Positions 46,220-55,395 of a stretch of DNA of 64,000 nucleotides are shown here, one piece after another; position 1 is the first letter of the stretch; each line of letters opens with the position of its first letter. The notes beneath the pieces were generated by a model. The model was not told where the DNA came from. It was given only the letters and a program-made list of their open reading frames with translations, and did not search any database. The stretch comes from Symsagittifera roscoffensis (lineage: Eukaryota > Xenacoelomorpha > Acoela > Convolutidae), in contig NC_087067.1 of assembly GCF_963678635.1 (NCBI RefSeq), forward strand, positions 21,262,596 through 21,326,595. Reading direction: 5' to 3'. Made by a program: the position numbers and the translations under genes.

Positions 46220-49200
46220 TCATCTCGTACTCTTCGCCTTGGAGGTACTGCATCCTGAAGTGCTAGATGCGGCAAACTGTCTCAACAGTTCCTCTTCATC
46301 ATCGGAACTAATCACAATCTCCTCCCAAGCCTTCAGCTGTTCATAGGATCGCATCCATTCTCTCTGCTCCTGCAATCTCTTTGCTTGGTTGGGTAGTGCC
46401 TTCACCCTAGCTTCTCGGTTCAAGCAAAAGGAGTTGTGCAGGCTCAAGCTCACGTTCTTCGCCAGGTCTTCCTCTAGTATCGACTCCCTCGCTTTGGTAT
46501 TGTCTCTAGACATCTTACCCACTCTTTTCCATCCTGTCGTGATCGCATTACGATGGGTTAGCAGGGGTCTCTTGAAAGCTTCCGGCCCAATCTCGGCCTG
46601 GAACTGTCGATACTCTTTTTGATGTTTTCTCATGTGATCTTTCGTTGTCATGTACAACCAAGACGTCAGTGTCGCCCGAAACCATGGAAAGTACCTCAAG
46701 CGACTCCATACGTGCCTGACTTCCGTCGGTATGGCGAATACTTTGCACGCAGTCTCAAACAACTCGAGTCTCCTGCTGTAGTCTATCGCGTATATTGACT
46801 CAGCCGTTGGCGTCGTCGCCTCCCGATACTTCGTTATATTCTCTTCTATCCATCTCAGAGCTAACATCGTACTCACTACTAAGAGCGTCACCTTCTGCCG
46901 GTGATCCGGTAGTCCGATCGACCGAATCTCTTCCACATCCCACACCAGGCAAAGGTTCTTGTGATCTGGATACCACACCGTTTGTGCCAAACAGTGGCAT
47001 GGGCATTCCCCATGAGAGATCTCAATGCTCCTGAGATTACGCTCCCCTGAGGCTTCCAAGAGAGGCTCAAGCTCCATCATTTTCTCGTGCATCGTGTCGT
47101 TGTCTTCCAGGTTCGGAGTACTTCCCACAGGTTTCCCGATCACGTTTTGTCTCTCGTGATCGCTCGTGTTTTCTCTTTCCAACTTCAGAAGATCTTCTCC
47201 CCAGATTTCGCTTAAGTCATCTCTCAATTCTTTTGGTACTGTCCCTTTGATTTTTCTCAACAACTTGTGCGAGTGATGCGACATCCGAGCCAACCTCACG
47301 CACTTGGGCACTGAGAAGGCCTTGTCCACCAGTATTCTCTGGCTGGACACTTCCACCATCGCCATGTGTAGCGGGTAGTGACTTCCGCACAAGTTGGCCA
47401 TCATTGACCCTATCAGCGATTTCGCGTTCAATGGCAAGCCATAAGCTTCGCTCATGGGAAATCCCATTTCCGCCTCAAGACCAACCTTCCAGCTCCGGAT
47501 GTGTTTTTGAGTCACCTGCAACACCCCGGGCCATGATTCTACGCTCAACGCCGTCACTAAATGATGTTCAGACTCCAGTCTCTCCAGTGCCTGCAGACCA
47601 CACATTCTCGAGAAGAATCCGAGAGCTGTCGCTATATTCACCGTGGTTCTCGCGTAACATTCCGCTATTATTTGCACTTCACTTTTCTCCCTTTCTGTGA
47701 TGTCTTCGAACCAAGTGACCAGGTCTTCTTTTTGAAACGACAGTATTCTGACGCATGACCGTCCATCGCAGATGTGCTCTCCGTTCCCACACGTCGAATC
47801 CAGACAGCTACCCGGCTCCAATTTCTTTGCTGACCCGGGGTCGCTCGTCCTTTCGCTTGGCTCTTGCATCTGGGGCGTGATTAGCTTATGTAGCACACTC
47901 AACTTCGCCAGATCTTCATCTTCCGTTGGTGCTAACCTCACTCGCTCTGTGGTTTCCTCGATTAGACTTGCATGGGGATGTGGACACCAGGAGGGTCTTA
48001 GTAGCTTCCATATCACTCCCAAGTTCGTGGTTAACAAGCCATTTCCACCGCCCATGTTCACTTCAACTCTCTTGTTTGAGCGCGGTATGCTTATCACCTC
48101 TGGTGTTTTCTCAAGAATCAGGCCCAGGCTCGGCCCCTCTTTCTCCACCGCGTCTATCTCCATTATTTTTTCTGTCCAAAACTTCAGTAGCTCCGCTACC
48201 TCATGGTTTCTGTGGGCTCCTCCAGCTTCCGAGTCTAAGAAGGGATTGTAGGCCATTCCCATCACTCCAGACACATGTTGGTATTCCCCCTTCTCACTGA
48301 GTCTCGAGTACTGTTCTGACGAGGCCAGGTTACGGTGAACATCATGTTCTTCCTCGAACTTCTTATTAGAGAACCTCCGTACCTCGTCCAGCTTTCGATG
48401 GTTCTCTAAGGATAGTCTGGAACCATCTTCTTTCTCTATTCCTGTACTCTGATATACGTTCAAGATGATCGTTGAGACTCTTCTCTCCATGGTTTTACTT
48501 CCACTTGCTCTCTGGTGGCATGCCAGGATGGTGCTATCAGACATCATTGACATTGTCCATCTCAAGAAACATGTGGCATCTTTTCTTCTAGCCAGGCTCA
48601 AGCCTGAATTGTCCCTGGCCACGTGTTGCATCAGTGCCTGATACACCTCTAGCTTCTTGCTTCCCAACTTCAGCCTGTCATACGAGGTCAATGTCTCCAA
48701 CTCTATTCCCACCAGACTCCAGGTGAACATTAATTGTCCCGCAGTTCTAACGAAGGGATTCGCCATTAGTGGCGGTGCTGATGAGGATGTTCTCATCGCC
48801 TCTTCAAAATGATCCTTCAACAAACTCTGCCAGGACCTCTTCAGATGACTTGCCATCTCTATCTTATTAACCTCGGCTTTTTGCTGGGTGGCCCAATTGC
48901 GTCGCCTGCGAGCTATTCCACTGTCCAACTTCTTCAAGCAGTCCTCCATTTCCTTCAATGTTTCGAGGGCCACCCACCACGTCCGGGAAGTGTTCCTCGT
49001 CTTGTTCCTCTCCAATGGATCACTCGTCACTTGTTTGCCCACGTCCTGATGTGCCTTCGATATCCATTCTTTGCCGATCTCCACTTCCCCTACCTGTCCG
49101 TTCGTTGAACCTCTCTTCACGTTTACCTTCTGAGGCTTGAAGTCTTCTTCTGACGTCGAACTGGTGGAAACCTCTATTTCCTTTTCTACTTCAAGTGGTT

Positions 49201-52200
49201 TCCTGAGCTCCGAGCTATTCTTGTATGCCGCCGTCTTGCATCGGGCCAAAACGATGGGCGCCGTCTCTCTCAAGTTTCCTTCCGAAACAGCATCCACTGA
49301 AGGACTACCCCATCCTTCCACTTCTCTCTTCCTCTTGCGAGTCTTCACATCTCTGCTCGAGGGTGTTGTGGCTATCATCATTGATTCGACCTCTCCATCC
49401 ACTCCTTCCAACTCTTGCCTCCCCCCTGCTCGAGCCTTAAGGATATTAGTACTTTTAATCATATTACTAGTCCCAACCTTATCCCTTTTTATATCATCAA
49501 CCATTTTATCCACAGTTTTTTGTTTCAGAGTAGAGCTGTCCTCACATTTCTCTTTTCTAGTCTTCGATCGTGCGTTCCTCAGCTCCACTAGCTTGTTCAG
49601 CAGCTCTTTTCTTGCTTTCTCATCCAGGCCCGTTCCTATCAGGAGCGGTTCCCCGAATCTCACTACTGCGTCCCACAGTTCCTTCTTGAACTTGTCCAGC
49701 GTCGTCTCGCTGCCCACTTCTCGATTGAATTCCTCCAGGAACTCCTGCCAAGCGTCATCCTCGAGAGATCCCAAGAATATGTCCCTGTTCCCTTCGAACG
49801 TGTTCTTCTCCCTTTCCTCCGAGCTCAAGAGTAACATCCCCATATTGAAGGTCTCACCTGCCAATGGCAACTCTAGGTTCTTCCGCGGAGACGGAATCAG
49901 GGGTGGTGTGGCAGTATCTGCCCAATTCTCCTCGCTCAAATCTTTCAACAGCTCTTGAGTGGTGAGCTCCTCCCCTGATGGCCCTGGTTCAGGCGTATTC
50001 CCCACTTCCATGTCTTCACCAGCTTCACTGAGAGTTTCATCCATACTCTCTTCTTCTGACTCATGTCTCCTTCTCTCGAGAATTTTCTTAAATCGGTCCT
50101 CGACGGGTCCGCTCCTCTTGTCTCCAGGTGTGTCCACGGACAGTGGTGATGGTGTCGCAGGATCCAGCTTTTTGTATTCCGTCAGTGCTACGTGCAGTTG
50201 ACCTGCTGCATCTAGTTCTGTTCCTTCCTGTCTTATTTCCACCTGTTCCAAGCCATAGGGCGCCTTATATTTTCTCGTGGCAAATTTCATGTCGTCCACC
50301 AGTGCGACGTGCCCCTCCATCACGATCATCCTGCCATCATCCCATATGGGCAACATGTTCTCAAGTCCCTCCTTCTCAAGAGTTCTCAAGACCTTCCTCA
50401 CCTCATACCCTGGGGGCTGCGAACCTCTACTCTTTTTTGCTTGCGTCGTCCACGAGTTTACCTTCATCTCGCTGGTATGGAAGTAGACCGCCGCCGTGTA
50501 GCCAATGAACAGGGGGTCCCAGCCATCAGTGAAATCCTTCTGCATTTCCTCCGCCATCATCCTCGCCATTATGGAGGGAACTACCAAGGGACTATTCATT
50601 CCTAAGGTCATCCTCCTGACTATTGGGAACTCAGGCATGGTGGCCGGGAGGATTTCTTTCTCCATTATGGTCTCCAGCTCCCTCTTCACCAGTGCGAAGC
50701 ACTCCTTCCAGGCAGGAATTCTCAAGATTTCTCGTCCGTCCGCCGTCAATGGGTTCAAGTTCCAGAATTTGGGATACATTTCAATGGGACCCTCTCGCTT
50801 GCCTCCCATTCTACATTGCATTTGACCCCTGAAGTTGCACACTATCAGCTCGGCATCTTTCACCTTTCCAAAGAGTACCGTGTTGCTCATTCGCGCCCTG
50901 AGCACCTCCTGCTGACACCAATTCAGCGCTGTACCATCCAGTACACTGATGAGACTCAAGTGCGTCACCGAGTGACGATACGTTATCACCAGGGGATCTG
51001 GAAACGCGTACGTCACTGCTGGACCATAGATGCAGGTCACCACCTCCTCCAGACCTCGGATTATCCCCATTGGGTCCGACCTCATTGCCAGGCACAGGTC
51101 CGTCAACAGAGGCATCCCTCTGTTCGCCTTCTCCCATTCTTCTCTCGAGGTTGGGTTCTCATCTTCACCCGTCATGTATCGATTCTGCATCATGAGGTAT
51201 TGCACCAGCAGTGTCTTCAACCCTGCGGCACACTTGTAGGAGCTGGTTTCAATACTCGTGTGGACTCTCCCCATAGACAGAGGTTCTCCATATTCCATTA
51301 ACCGATGAAACGACACCAATTCCCCATGGGTCAAGAGTACTAGCGCCAGATACCCATCAACTCGAAGTGTCTCCACTCCTCGACTAAACATGTATGCTGG
51401 GCCCATGTTGAACAAGTACCTGGGGTAGACCAAATACAGGGCCAAGAGCAGGCTGATGGGCATGCCCAGTATCTCCTGCACGAAGGCTCCAAAGATAGTC
51501 GCCGTGGTACCGAATACTCCTGCCAAGAATTCCTTCTCCCAGCAAGGACTCAAGAACTTGAGAATCTCGTAATCCCTCCGAGTCTTCAATTCGCCTTTGG
51601 CGTGCTCTCTCCAGAACCCTGCGATTGTCACTTCATTGGCGGCCGAGACAAATCTAGCCACCGTCATGTCTCTTACCTCGGCCAGCTCCAGTTGCTTCTC
51701 TAGGAAACTCCAGATTTGTTTCACGAGGAGTGGTGCTTCTTCCCTCGTTTTATTCGTGACGTTCTCCAGCCTTGGTGTCAGGAATGGCCACCAGCCATTC
51801 TCTTGAGTCAAGCGATATTTCATCGATTCTAACTGTTTCTCCGTCTCGACCACATTTCTCCTCTCGTTGCTGGGACCTCTAGACTTGCTGGTGGAATTTG
51901 CGACTTTCACCTCCATAAACCGGAACCACAGGCTGGCCGTCAACTGGTTTATCGCCGTGTGATCGTCCCCGATGACTGGGCTGAACTTGAGTTGTCTGGC
52001 AAAGTTCGATATCTCTAGCAAGAGTACCTCATCCAACACAATCAAGACGTCGGCTAGTCCGTAAAAGCCCCTCAGCGCATGAGATATGTCAGCCCATGCC
52101 GCTGGTAATTCTGATTTGTAAAGTCTCAAGTTCACTGGCTCCAGCTCTCGATTGGGGGCTGCCATCAGAATCCGCCATTCACTCCCTTCTGCTATCAAGA

Positions 52201-55099
52201 TCATGACCGCGTACACGAATTGTAGGGCGGGTGGCATGCTTGCGTATCCTGGGGATGTGGTAAACACCACCTTTGTCTTGGACCCAAATCTTGAGGCTAC
52301 GTTCTCTTGTACCTCATTCATCGCCGCAAATAACGCCTGAATGGCCTCCCATATCTTCCTTGATGTCGGAACCTCCTTGCCCTTCAGTTGCTCAAGAAGT
52401 CCCATCGCATGCAGGTGGTCATTCATTCCTGCAAACAATAGCAGCTCAGGTTCACAGGGCATCTCCGACTTTATTGCCACCACTAGGGTCAACATCTGGT
52501 TCAATTCGGCTCCTGGCAAAGAGTATACCAGAGTCTCCGGCCAGAACAACTTGGGAGACGTTCCTTCGAAGTCCGATCCCGCCACAATGACTACTCTTGC
52601 AGCAGCTGGATCTGCTCTATCATAAACTGCCAGAGTCTTGGCCAATTGGGTGCCGCCACAGGGCTTCCCGTACCTGGGATCCTCTGCCAACTTGGGACCT
52701 TCGTAAGCAGCGTCAGGCAACTCCATTCCCCCCGGATTGAGTAGCTTGTCTACCACTTTTAATTGCGCCGGGGTTGCCAACTTGATCCTGGCGATGCCAG
52801 TTCGGTGCTTGGGAGGTTCTACTATAAGTCCGGGACTCCCTAGCAGCTTGAGAGGCCTATAGTTAATGGGTCCCATGATCGCTTTTGTGGGAATTCCAGT
52901 CAGGTCTGTAGTCTCCATTAACTTCGCTCTCGAGAAATGCGCCTCGTGTGCTTTCAACCAGTCTACGCAATGATGTCTATTCAAGTCCTCATGCGACACT
53001 CGTTCGATCCCCAGGGTTTCCGCCAACTCTCGTCTGCATTCCAAGGTCTCTAGATCTAGTTCCTTCACCTTCTCAGGATATCTCAAGCGGGTAGTCTCCA
53101 TAGACTTCTTTTCTCTCCTGCCATCTGCCACCACCACGGAGGACATCGCCGAGCCCGGAGGTGTTGATGACTCTACCTCCTCCGACTCCATTGGTGTGGC
53201 ACTCTGCAATCGGGTCTGATTGCTCCTTGAACTGTCTCTAGTATCAACTCTCGCTCCCAAGCGACCAGCCAAGGCCCTCAAGGCAAGGAATGGTGGGTTG
53301 GGAGGTGGTCCTAAAGTGAATTGGGCTGTCTCCAGCAGGTCCGCTTCTAGCGTGTTTATATGTTCCTGGAAGACGTCGTTCTGCCACTCCGCTCCCCTTG
53401 GCCTATCGAAATGGATTCCATCTTTCGAGGTGTCTTCAGGGAATCCCTTGTTCTCCATGCGTTCAGCTATGTCCAGCAGCCTGAGAGGAAGCACACTCTT
53501 TCGGTGTATGTCTCGGATCGCCTTGTTCAGGCTCCGCACCTTCTGGTTCATCTCTAGGGCGTGCTGATCAAACATCATGTTGTAGGGGACCGTGCATACC
53601 GTCAGCAGGATGGGGTCCATCTGGATCCTTAGTTCCTCAAGAAGGCAGCTCATCTTGTCGCACAGCCTCGTTATTTTCCTCGCTTCTCCCCTTGACACGT
53701 CGTTGGTCCCAACCATCAGGGTCACTGTGTAAACTTTGGTCATCCCTATCATGTCCAGGGTTGCCAACATCTGTGGCGCGGCAGCTCCAGCGAAACTCAA
53801 GACTCCTGTCTGCCAGTGTGACCGTATCTGGGTCAACACCCGCACCAGGCTATCCCCTATAATTAGGTGAACTGCACCCTCTGGCACACGAGGTGGCGCT
53901 AGATACTCCACCCAGGCTGCGTCATGGAAGCAGTCCCTCCTGGCTCCCTGTTCCGCACTCCAGTCCAGCCGATTGTGCCTGTGGTAGTTCCCTTCTGTAT
54001 TCTTCTTGTAGCTCGCGATCACGACGTTTCTGACCGGCTGTTCCCTCCAAGTTGGGGGAAGCTCTGGCCTTGTCGATCTTTCACGACTCTGCTGCTGCAA
54101 TTTCTCGCCCAGCTCCTTCAGGCGCGATGAGGCGCCACTCACCTGGCTGCCACTCGAGGTCGAGGTTGGGGTATATCCGGGTAACACCACATCCATCAGA
54201 GGGCGTACAGGTTGGGTCTCTAGGTTGCGCAAGGAAGGCGTCACGTCATTCGGTATCCAGACCTCCAAGCCTTCACTCATGTGTTCCCTGGCCTCGCGGT
54301 CAAGGTTGAACCGTCCTCTAGCCCTGGGAGCTTCATCCACCTCCATGCGCGACTCCGGCCTCGAGCTTGTCACCACTCGTTCGTTAGACCTGGCTCCCTT
54401 TTGTGCGTCAAGCTCGCGTTGTCGCTGTTCTATCCTTTCCAACTCCGACTTTAGTTGATCACGATTCGCGACGTTCTCCCGCACCCTTAGCTCCTGCTGA
54501 TGTTCAGCCCTCAGCATCTCAAGTAATTTCAACGTCTGATCTCGCTCGTCGACTGCCTGGTCCCTCTCCAGCTGAAGCTTCTCCCTATCCAGCTTCGCCT
54601 GATCCCGATCGAGGTTCGCTTTATTCTTTTCCTTCAGCGCCTTCTCAAGCTCTTTCTTTAGGACCCCCTGCTCCGGATATGCCTCGGTCGTCTGCTGCGC
54701 TCGCGACATCGACGGCACCTTACTCGAGCTCTGTCCCGTGGATCTTGCTGTTGGCCTCATCGGTAGCGGGAACTCTCCTGCGCCGTGTTCGGTGTTGTTA
54801 CTCAGGCCAGGATTTCTTGCCAAGTCAAAGCCCCTTACTCCTCCGTCCGCATTCCAAGACAACCATCTGGTCTGTGCCCTATTTGATATGCCCTCGGTGG
54901 TGTAGCCGACTATCAAGACGGCCTCCGTCGCAGACTCCCTGCACTCACCCTGGTCCTCCAACTGGAGGATCGCATTCAGCATCACCGCCATTCTTTCGTC
55001 TATCTGGGTGTGGTCCAGGTCCCTCAAGCGTCTGTACAGCTCGTCAAGAGTGGGCTTCTGCAGAGCCGCGGGCACGGAGTTCCAGAATCGGTCTGCCAT
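46220..55099 (-). CDS. ORF2: giant SGNH-hydrolase protein in the env position
   Basis: 2,959 codons. The start is ATG in a good context (A at -3, G at +4). Parts: a short helical N-terminal domain (1-115); a Lys/Glu/Arg coiled coil (about 145-235); an SGNH hydrolase (about 405-585); a second SGNH-like region (about 835-1,035); a large conserved region of unknown fold (1,050-1,640); an acidic, probably disordered middle (1,640-2,040); a second conserved region (2,040-2,900) with a four-Cys cluster near 2,432-2,449 and a Cys/His cluster near 2,696-2,717; and an acidic end EEIVISSDDEEE that looks like a SUMO-interacting motif. No N-terminal signal peptide and no clear membrane anchor, so it does not look like an envelope protein. 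Its A1 and A2 relatives show it is a constant part of the lineage. Role unknown; esterase activity is an inference. Confidence 0.85.
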   Translation of the reverse strand: MADRFWNSVPAALQKPTLDELYRRLRDLDHTQIDERMAVMLNAILQLEDQGECRESATEAVLIVGYTTEGISNRAQTRWLSWNADGGVRGFDLARNPGLSNNTEHGAGEFPLPMRPTARSTGQSSSKVPSMSRAQQTTEAYPEQGVLKKELEKALKEKNKANLDRDQAKLDREKLQLERDQAVDERDQTLKLLEMLRAEHQQELRVRENVANRDQLKSELERIEQRQRELDAQKGARSNERVVTSSRPESRMEVDEAPRARGRFNLDREAREHMSEGLEVWIPNDVTPSLRNLETQPVRPLMDVVLPGYTPTSTSSGSQVSGASSRLKELGEKLQQQSRERSTRPELPPTWREQPVRNVVIASYKKNTEGNYHRHNRLDWSAEQGARRDCFHDAAWVEYLAPPRVPEGAVHLIIGDSLVRVLTQIRSHWQTGVLSFAGAAAPQMLATLDMIGMTKVYTVTLMVGTNDVSRGEARKITRLCDKMSCLLEELRIQMDPILLTVCTVPYNMMFDQHALEMNQKVRSLNKAIRDIHRKSVLPLRLLDIAERMENKGFPEDTSKDGIHFDRPRGAEWQNDVFQEHINTLEADLLETAQFTLGPPPNPPFLALRALAGRLGARVDTRDSSRSNQTRLQSATPMESEEVESSTPPGSAMSSVVVADGRREKKSMETTRLRYPEKVKELDLETLECRRELAETLGIERVSHEDLNRHHCVDWLKAHEAHFSRAKLMETTDLTGIPTKAIMGPINYRPLKLLGSPGLIVEPPKHRTGIARIKLATPAQLKVVDKLLNPGGMELPDAAYEGPKLAEDPRYGKPCGGTQLAKTLAVYDRADPAAARVVIVAGSDFEGTSPKLFWPETLVYSLPGAELNQMLTLVVAIKSEMPCEPELLLFAGMNDHLHAMGLLEQLKGKEVPTSRKIWEAIQALFAAMNEVQENVASRFGSKTKVVFTTSPGYASMPPALQFVYAVMILIAEGSEWRILMAAPNRELEPVNLRLYKSELPAAWADISHALRGFYGLADVLIVLDEVLLLEISNFARQLKFSPVIGDDHTAINQLTASLWFRFMEVKVANSTSKSRGPSNERRNVVETEKQLESMKYRLTQENGWWPFLTPRLENVTNKTREEAPLLVKQIWSFLEKQLELAEVRDMTVARFVSAANEVTIAGFWREHAKGELKTRRDYEILKFLSPCWEKEFLAGVFGTTATIFGAFVQEILGMPISLLLALYLVYPRYLFNMGPAYMFSRGVETLRVDGYLALVLLTHGELVSFHRLMEYGEPLSMGRVHTSIETSSYKCAAGLKTLLVQYLMMQNRYMTGEDENPTSREEWEKANRGMPLLTDLCLAMRSDPMGIIRGLEEVVTCIYGPAVTYAFPDPLVITYRHSVTHLSLISVLDGTALNWCQQEVLRARMSNTVLFGKVKDAELIVCNFRGQMQCRMGGKREGPIEMYPKFWNLNPLTADGREILRIPAWKECFALVKRELETIMEKEILPATMPEFPIVRRMTLGMNSPLVVPSIMARMMAEEMQKDFTDGWDPLFIGYTAAVYFHTSEMKVNSWTTQAKKSRGSQPPGYEVRKVLRTLEKEGLENMLPIWDDGRMIVMEGHVALVDDMKFATRKYKAPYGLEQVEIRQEGTELDAAGQLHVALTEYKKLDPATPSPLSVDTPGDKRSGPVEDRFKKILERRRHESEEESMDETLSEAGEDMEVGNTPEPGPSGEELTTQELLKDLSEENWADTATPPLIPSPRKNLELPLAGETFNMGMLLLSSEEREKNTFEGNRDIFLGSLEDDAWQEFLEEFNREVGSETTLDKFKKELWDAVVRFGEPLLIGTGLDEKARKELLNKLVELRNARSKTRKEKCEDSSTLKQKTVDKMVDDIKRDKVGTSNMIKSTNILKARAGGRQELEGVDGEVESMMIATTPSSRDVKTRKRKREVEGWGSPSVDAVSEGNLRETAPIVLARCKTAAYKNSSELRKPLEVEKEIEVSTSSTSEEDFKPQKVNVKRGSTNGQVGEVEIGKEWISKAHQDVGKQVTSDPLERNKTRNTSRTWWVALETLKEMEDCLKKLDSGIARRRRNWATQQKAEVNKIEMASHLKRSWQSLLKDHFEEAMRTSSSAPPLMANPFVRTAGQLMFTWSLVGIELETLTSYDRLKLGSKKLEVYQALMQHVARDNSGLSLARRKDATCFLRWTMSMMSDSTILACHQRASGSKTMERRVSTIILNVYQSTGIEKEDGSRLSLENHRKLDEVRRFSNKKFEEEHDVHRNLASSEQYSRLSEKGEYQHVSGVMGMAYNPFLDSEAGGAHRNHEVAELLKFWTEKIMEIDAVEKEGPSLGLILEKTPEVISIPRSNKRVEVNMGGGNGLLTTNLGVIWKLLRPSWCPHPHASLIEETTERVRLAPTEDEDLAKLSVLHKLITPQMQEPSERTSDPGSAKKLEPGSCLDSTCGNGEHICDGRSCVRILSFQKEDLVTWFEDITEREKSEVQIIAECYARTTVNIATALGFFSRMCGLQALERLESEHHLVTALSVESWPGVLQVTQKHIRSWKVGLEAEMGFPMSEAYGLPLNAKSLIGSMMANLCGSHYPLHMAMVEVSSQRILVDKAFSVPKCVRLARMSHHSHKLLRKIKGTVPKELRDDLSEIWGEDLLKLERENTSDHERQNVIGKPVGSTPNLEDNDTMHEKMMELEPLLEASGERNLRSIEISHGECPCHCLAQTVWYPDHKNLCLVWDVEEIRSIGLPDHRQKVTLLVVSTMLALRWIEENITKYREATTPTAESIYAIDYSRRLELFETACKVFAIPTEVRHVWSRLRYFPWFRATLTSWLYMTTKDHMRKHQKEYRQFQAEIGPEAFKRPLLTHRNAITTGWKRVGKMSRDNTKARESILEEDLAKNVSLSLHNSFCLNREARVKALPNQAKRLQEQREWMRSYEQLKAWEEIVISSDDEEELLRQFAASSTSGCSTSKAKSTR
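51995..52597 (-). other. Second SGNH-like region in ORF2
   Basis: ORF2 residues about 835-1,035. VVIVAGSDFEGTS, VYSLPGAELNQML, LLLFAGMNDHLHAMG and VVFTTSPGYASMP fall in the order of SGNH blocks I, II, III and the strand after it, and LPAAWADISHAL might stand for block V. The block I and V residues do not follow the consensus, so this may be a non-catalytic duplicate or an unrelated alpha/beta fold. It is conserved in A1 (14,580-15,130). Confidence 0.45.
53345..53887 (-). other. SGNH/GDSL hydrolase domain in ORF2
   Basis: ORF2 residues about 405-585. VHLIIGDSLVRVL gives block I with the nucleophile Ser near residue 417, LSFAGAAAPQ gives block II Gly, TLMVGTNDVSRGE gives block III Asn near 466, and KDGIHFDRPRG gives block V with Asp near 560 and His near 563. 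All four family blocks are present in the right order and spacing for a domain of about 180 residues. The same blocks occur in A1 and its inverted arm. Known SGNH enzymes hydrolyse esters; the substrate here is unknown. Confidence 0.9.
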
Positions 55100-55140
55100 T
55101 CTTTATAACTTCGGGATGTGTGGAGATAGATGTTAACCAG

Positions 55141-55196
55141 CTCAAGAATTACCTTACCAACTCAAGAATTACCTTACCAACTCAAGAATTACCTAA
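55141..55196 (-). repeat. 20-bp tandem repeat ahead of ORF2
   Basis: Two exact and one partial copy of a 20-bp unit, in element sense CTTGAGTTGGTAAGGTAATT. Each unit carries one CTTGAG and one GGTAAG, the latter like a 5' splice site core. The array ends about 42 bp ahead of the ORF2 ATG. Confidence 0.93.
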
Positions 55197-55385
55197 TTCA
55201 AGAATTCTCTAGGAATTTTCTCTTGCAAGCACTTGCTGTAGATCCGGATTATTGCGTGTCTAATCACGATTCTCTTCTTCTGTTTCTCGCTTGAGTGTAG
55301 TTGGATATTCAACTTTGTTTTTCAAACTTGATCTGAAAACATAAAGCTCATTAAAACTTAGTATGTCACGTTCCTGACCTAGAGA

Positions 55386-55395
55386 CCCCCCTTTT
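55386..55395 (-). promoter_or_regulatory. Candidate internal polypurine tract
   Basis: In element sense AAAAGGGGGG, about 230 bp after the Pol stop. It shares the G6 run of the tract after ORF2. Lentiviruses and Ty1 use a second, central purine tract as an extra plus-strand primer; this could be an analogue. The tract is short, so chance is possible. Confidence 0.4.

Noticed and set aside
51342-51530. Transmembrane segment in ORF2 (about residues 1,190-1,250)
   Set aside because: Hydrophobic, but broken by charged residues, and the A1 counterpart has more charge. More likely a buried helix.
46220-55099. ORF2 as a retroviral envelope
   Set aside because: No signal peptide, no fusion peptide, no clear membrane anchor and no glycoprotein Cys pattern. 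The only recognised domain is SGNH hydrolase.
55141-55196. CRISPR-like array
   Set aside because: The units are directly adjacent without spacers, and the context is a eukaryotic retroelement.
54403-55212. 269-codon + strand ORF, and similar ones at 49,137-49,958, 59,897-60,211 and 60,280-60,984
   Set aside because: They are antisense shadows of ORF2 and Gag-Pol, rich in Ser, Leu and Pro as expected from mirrored codons.
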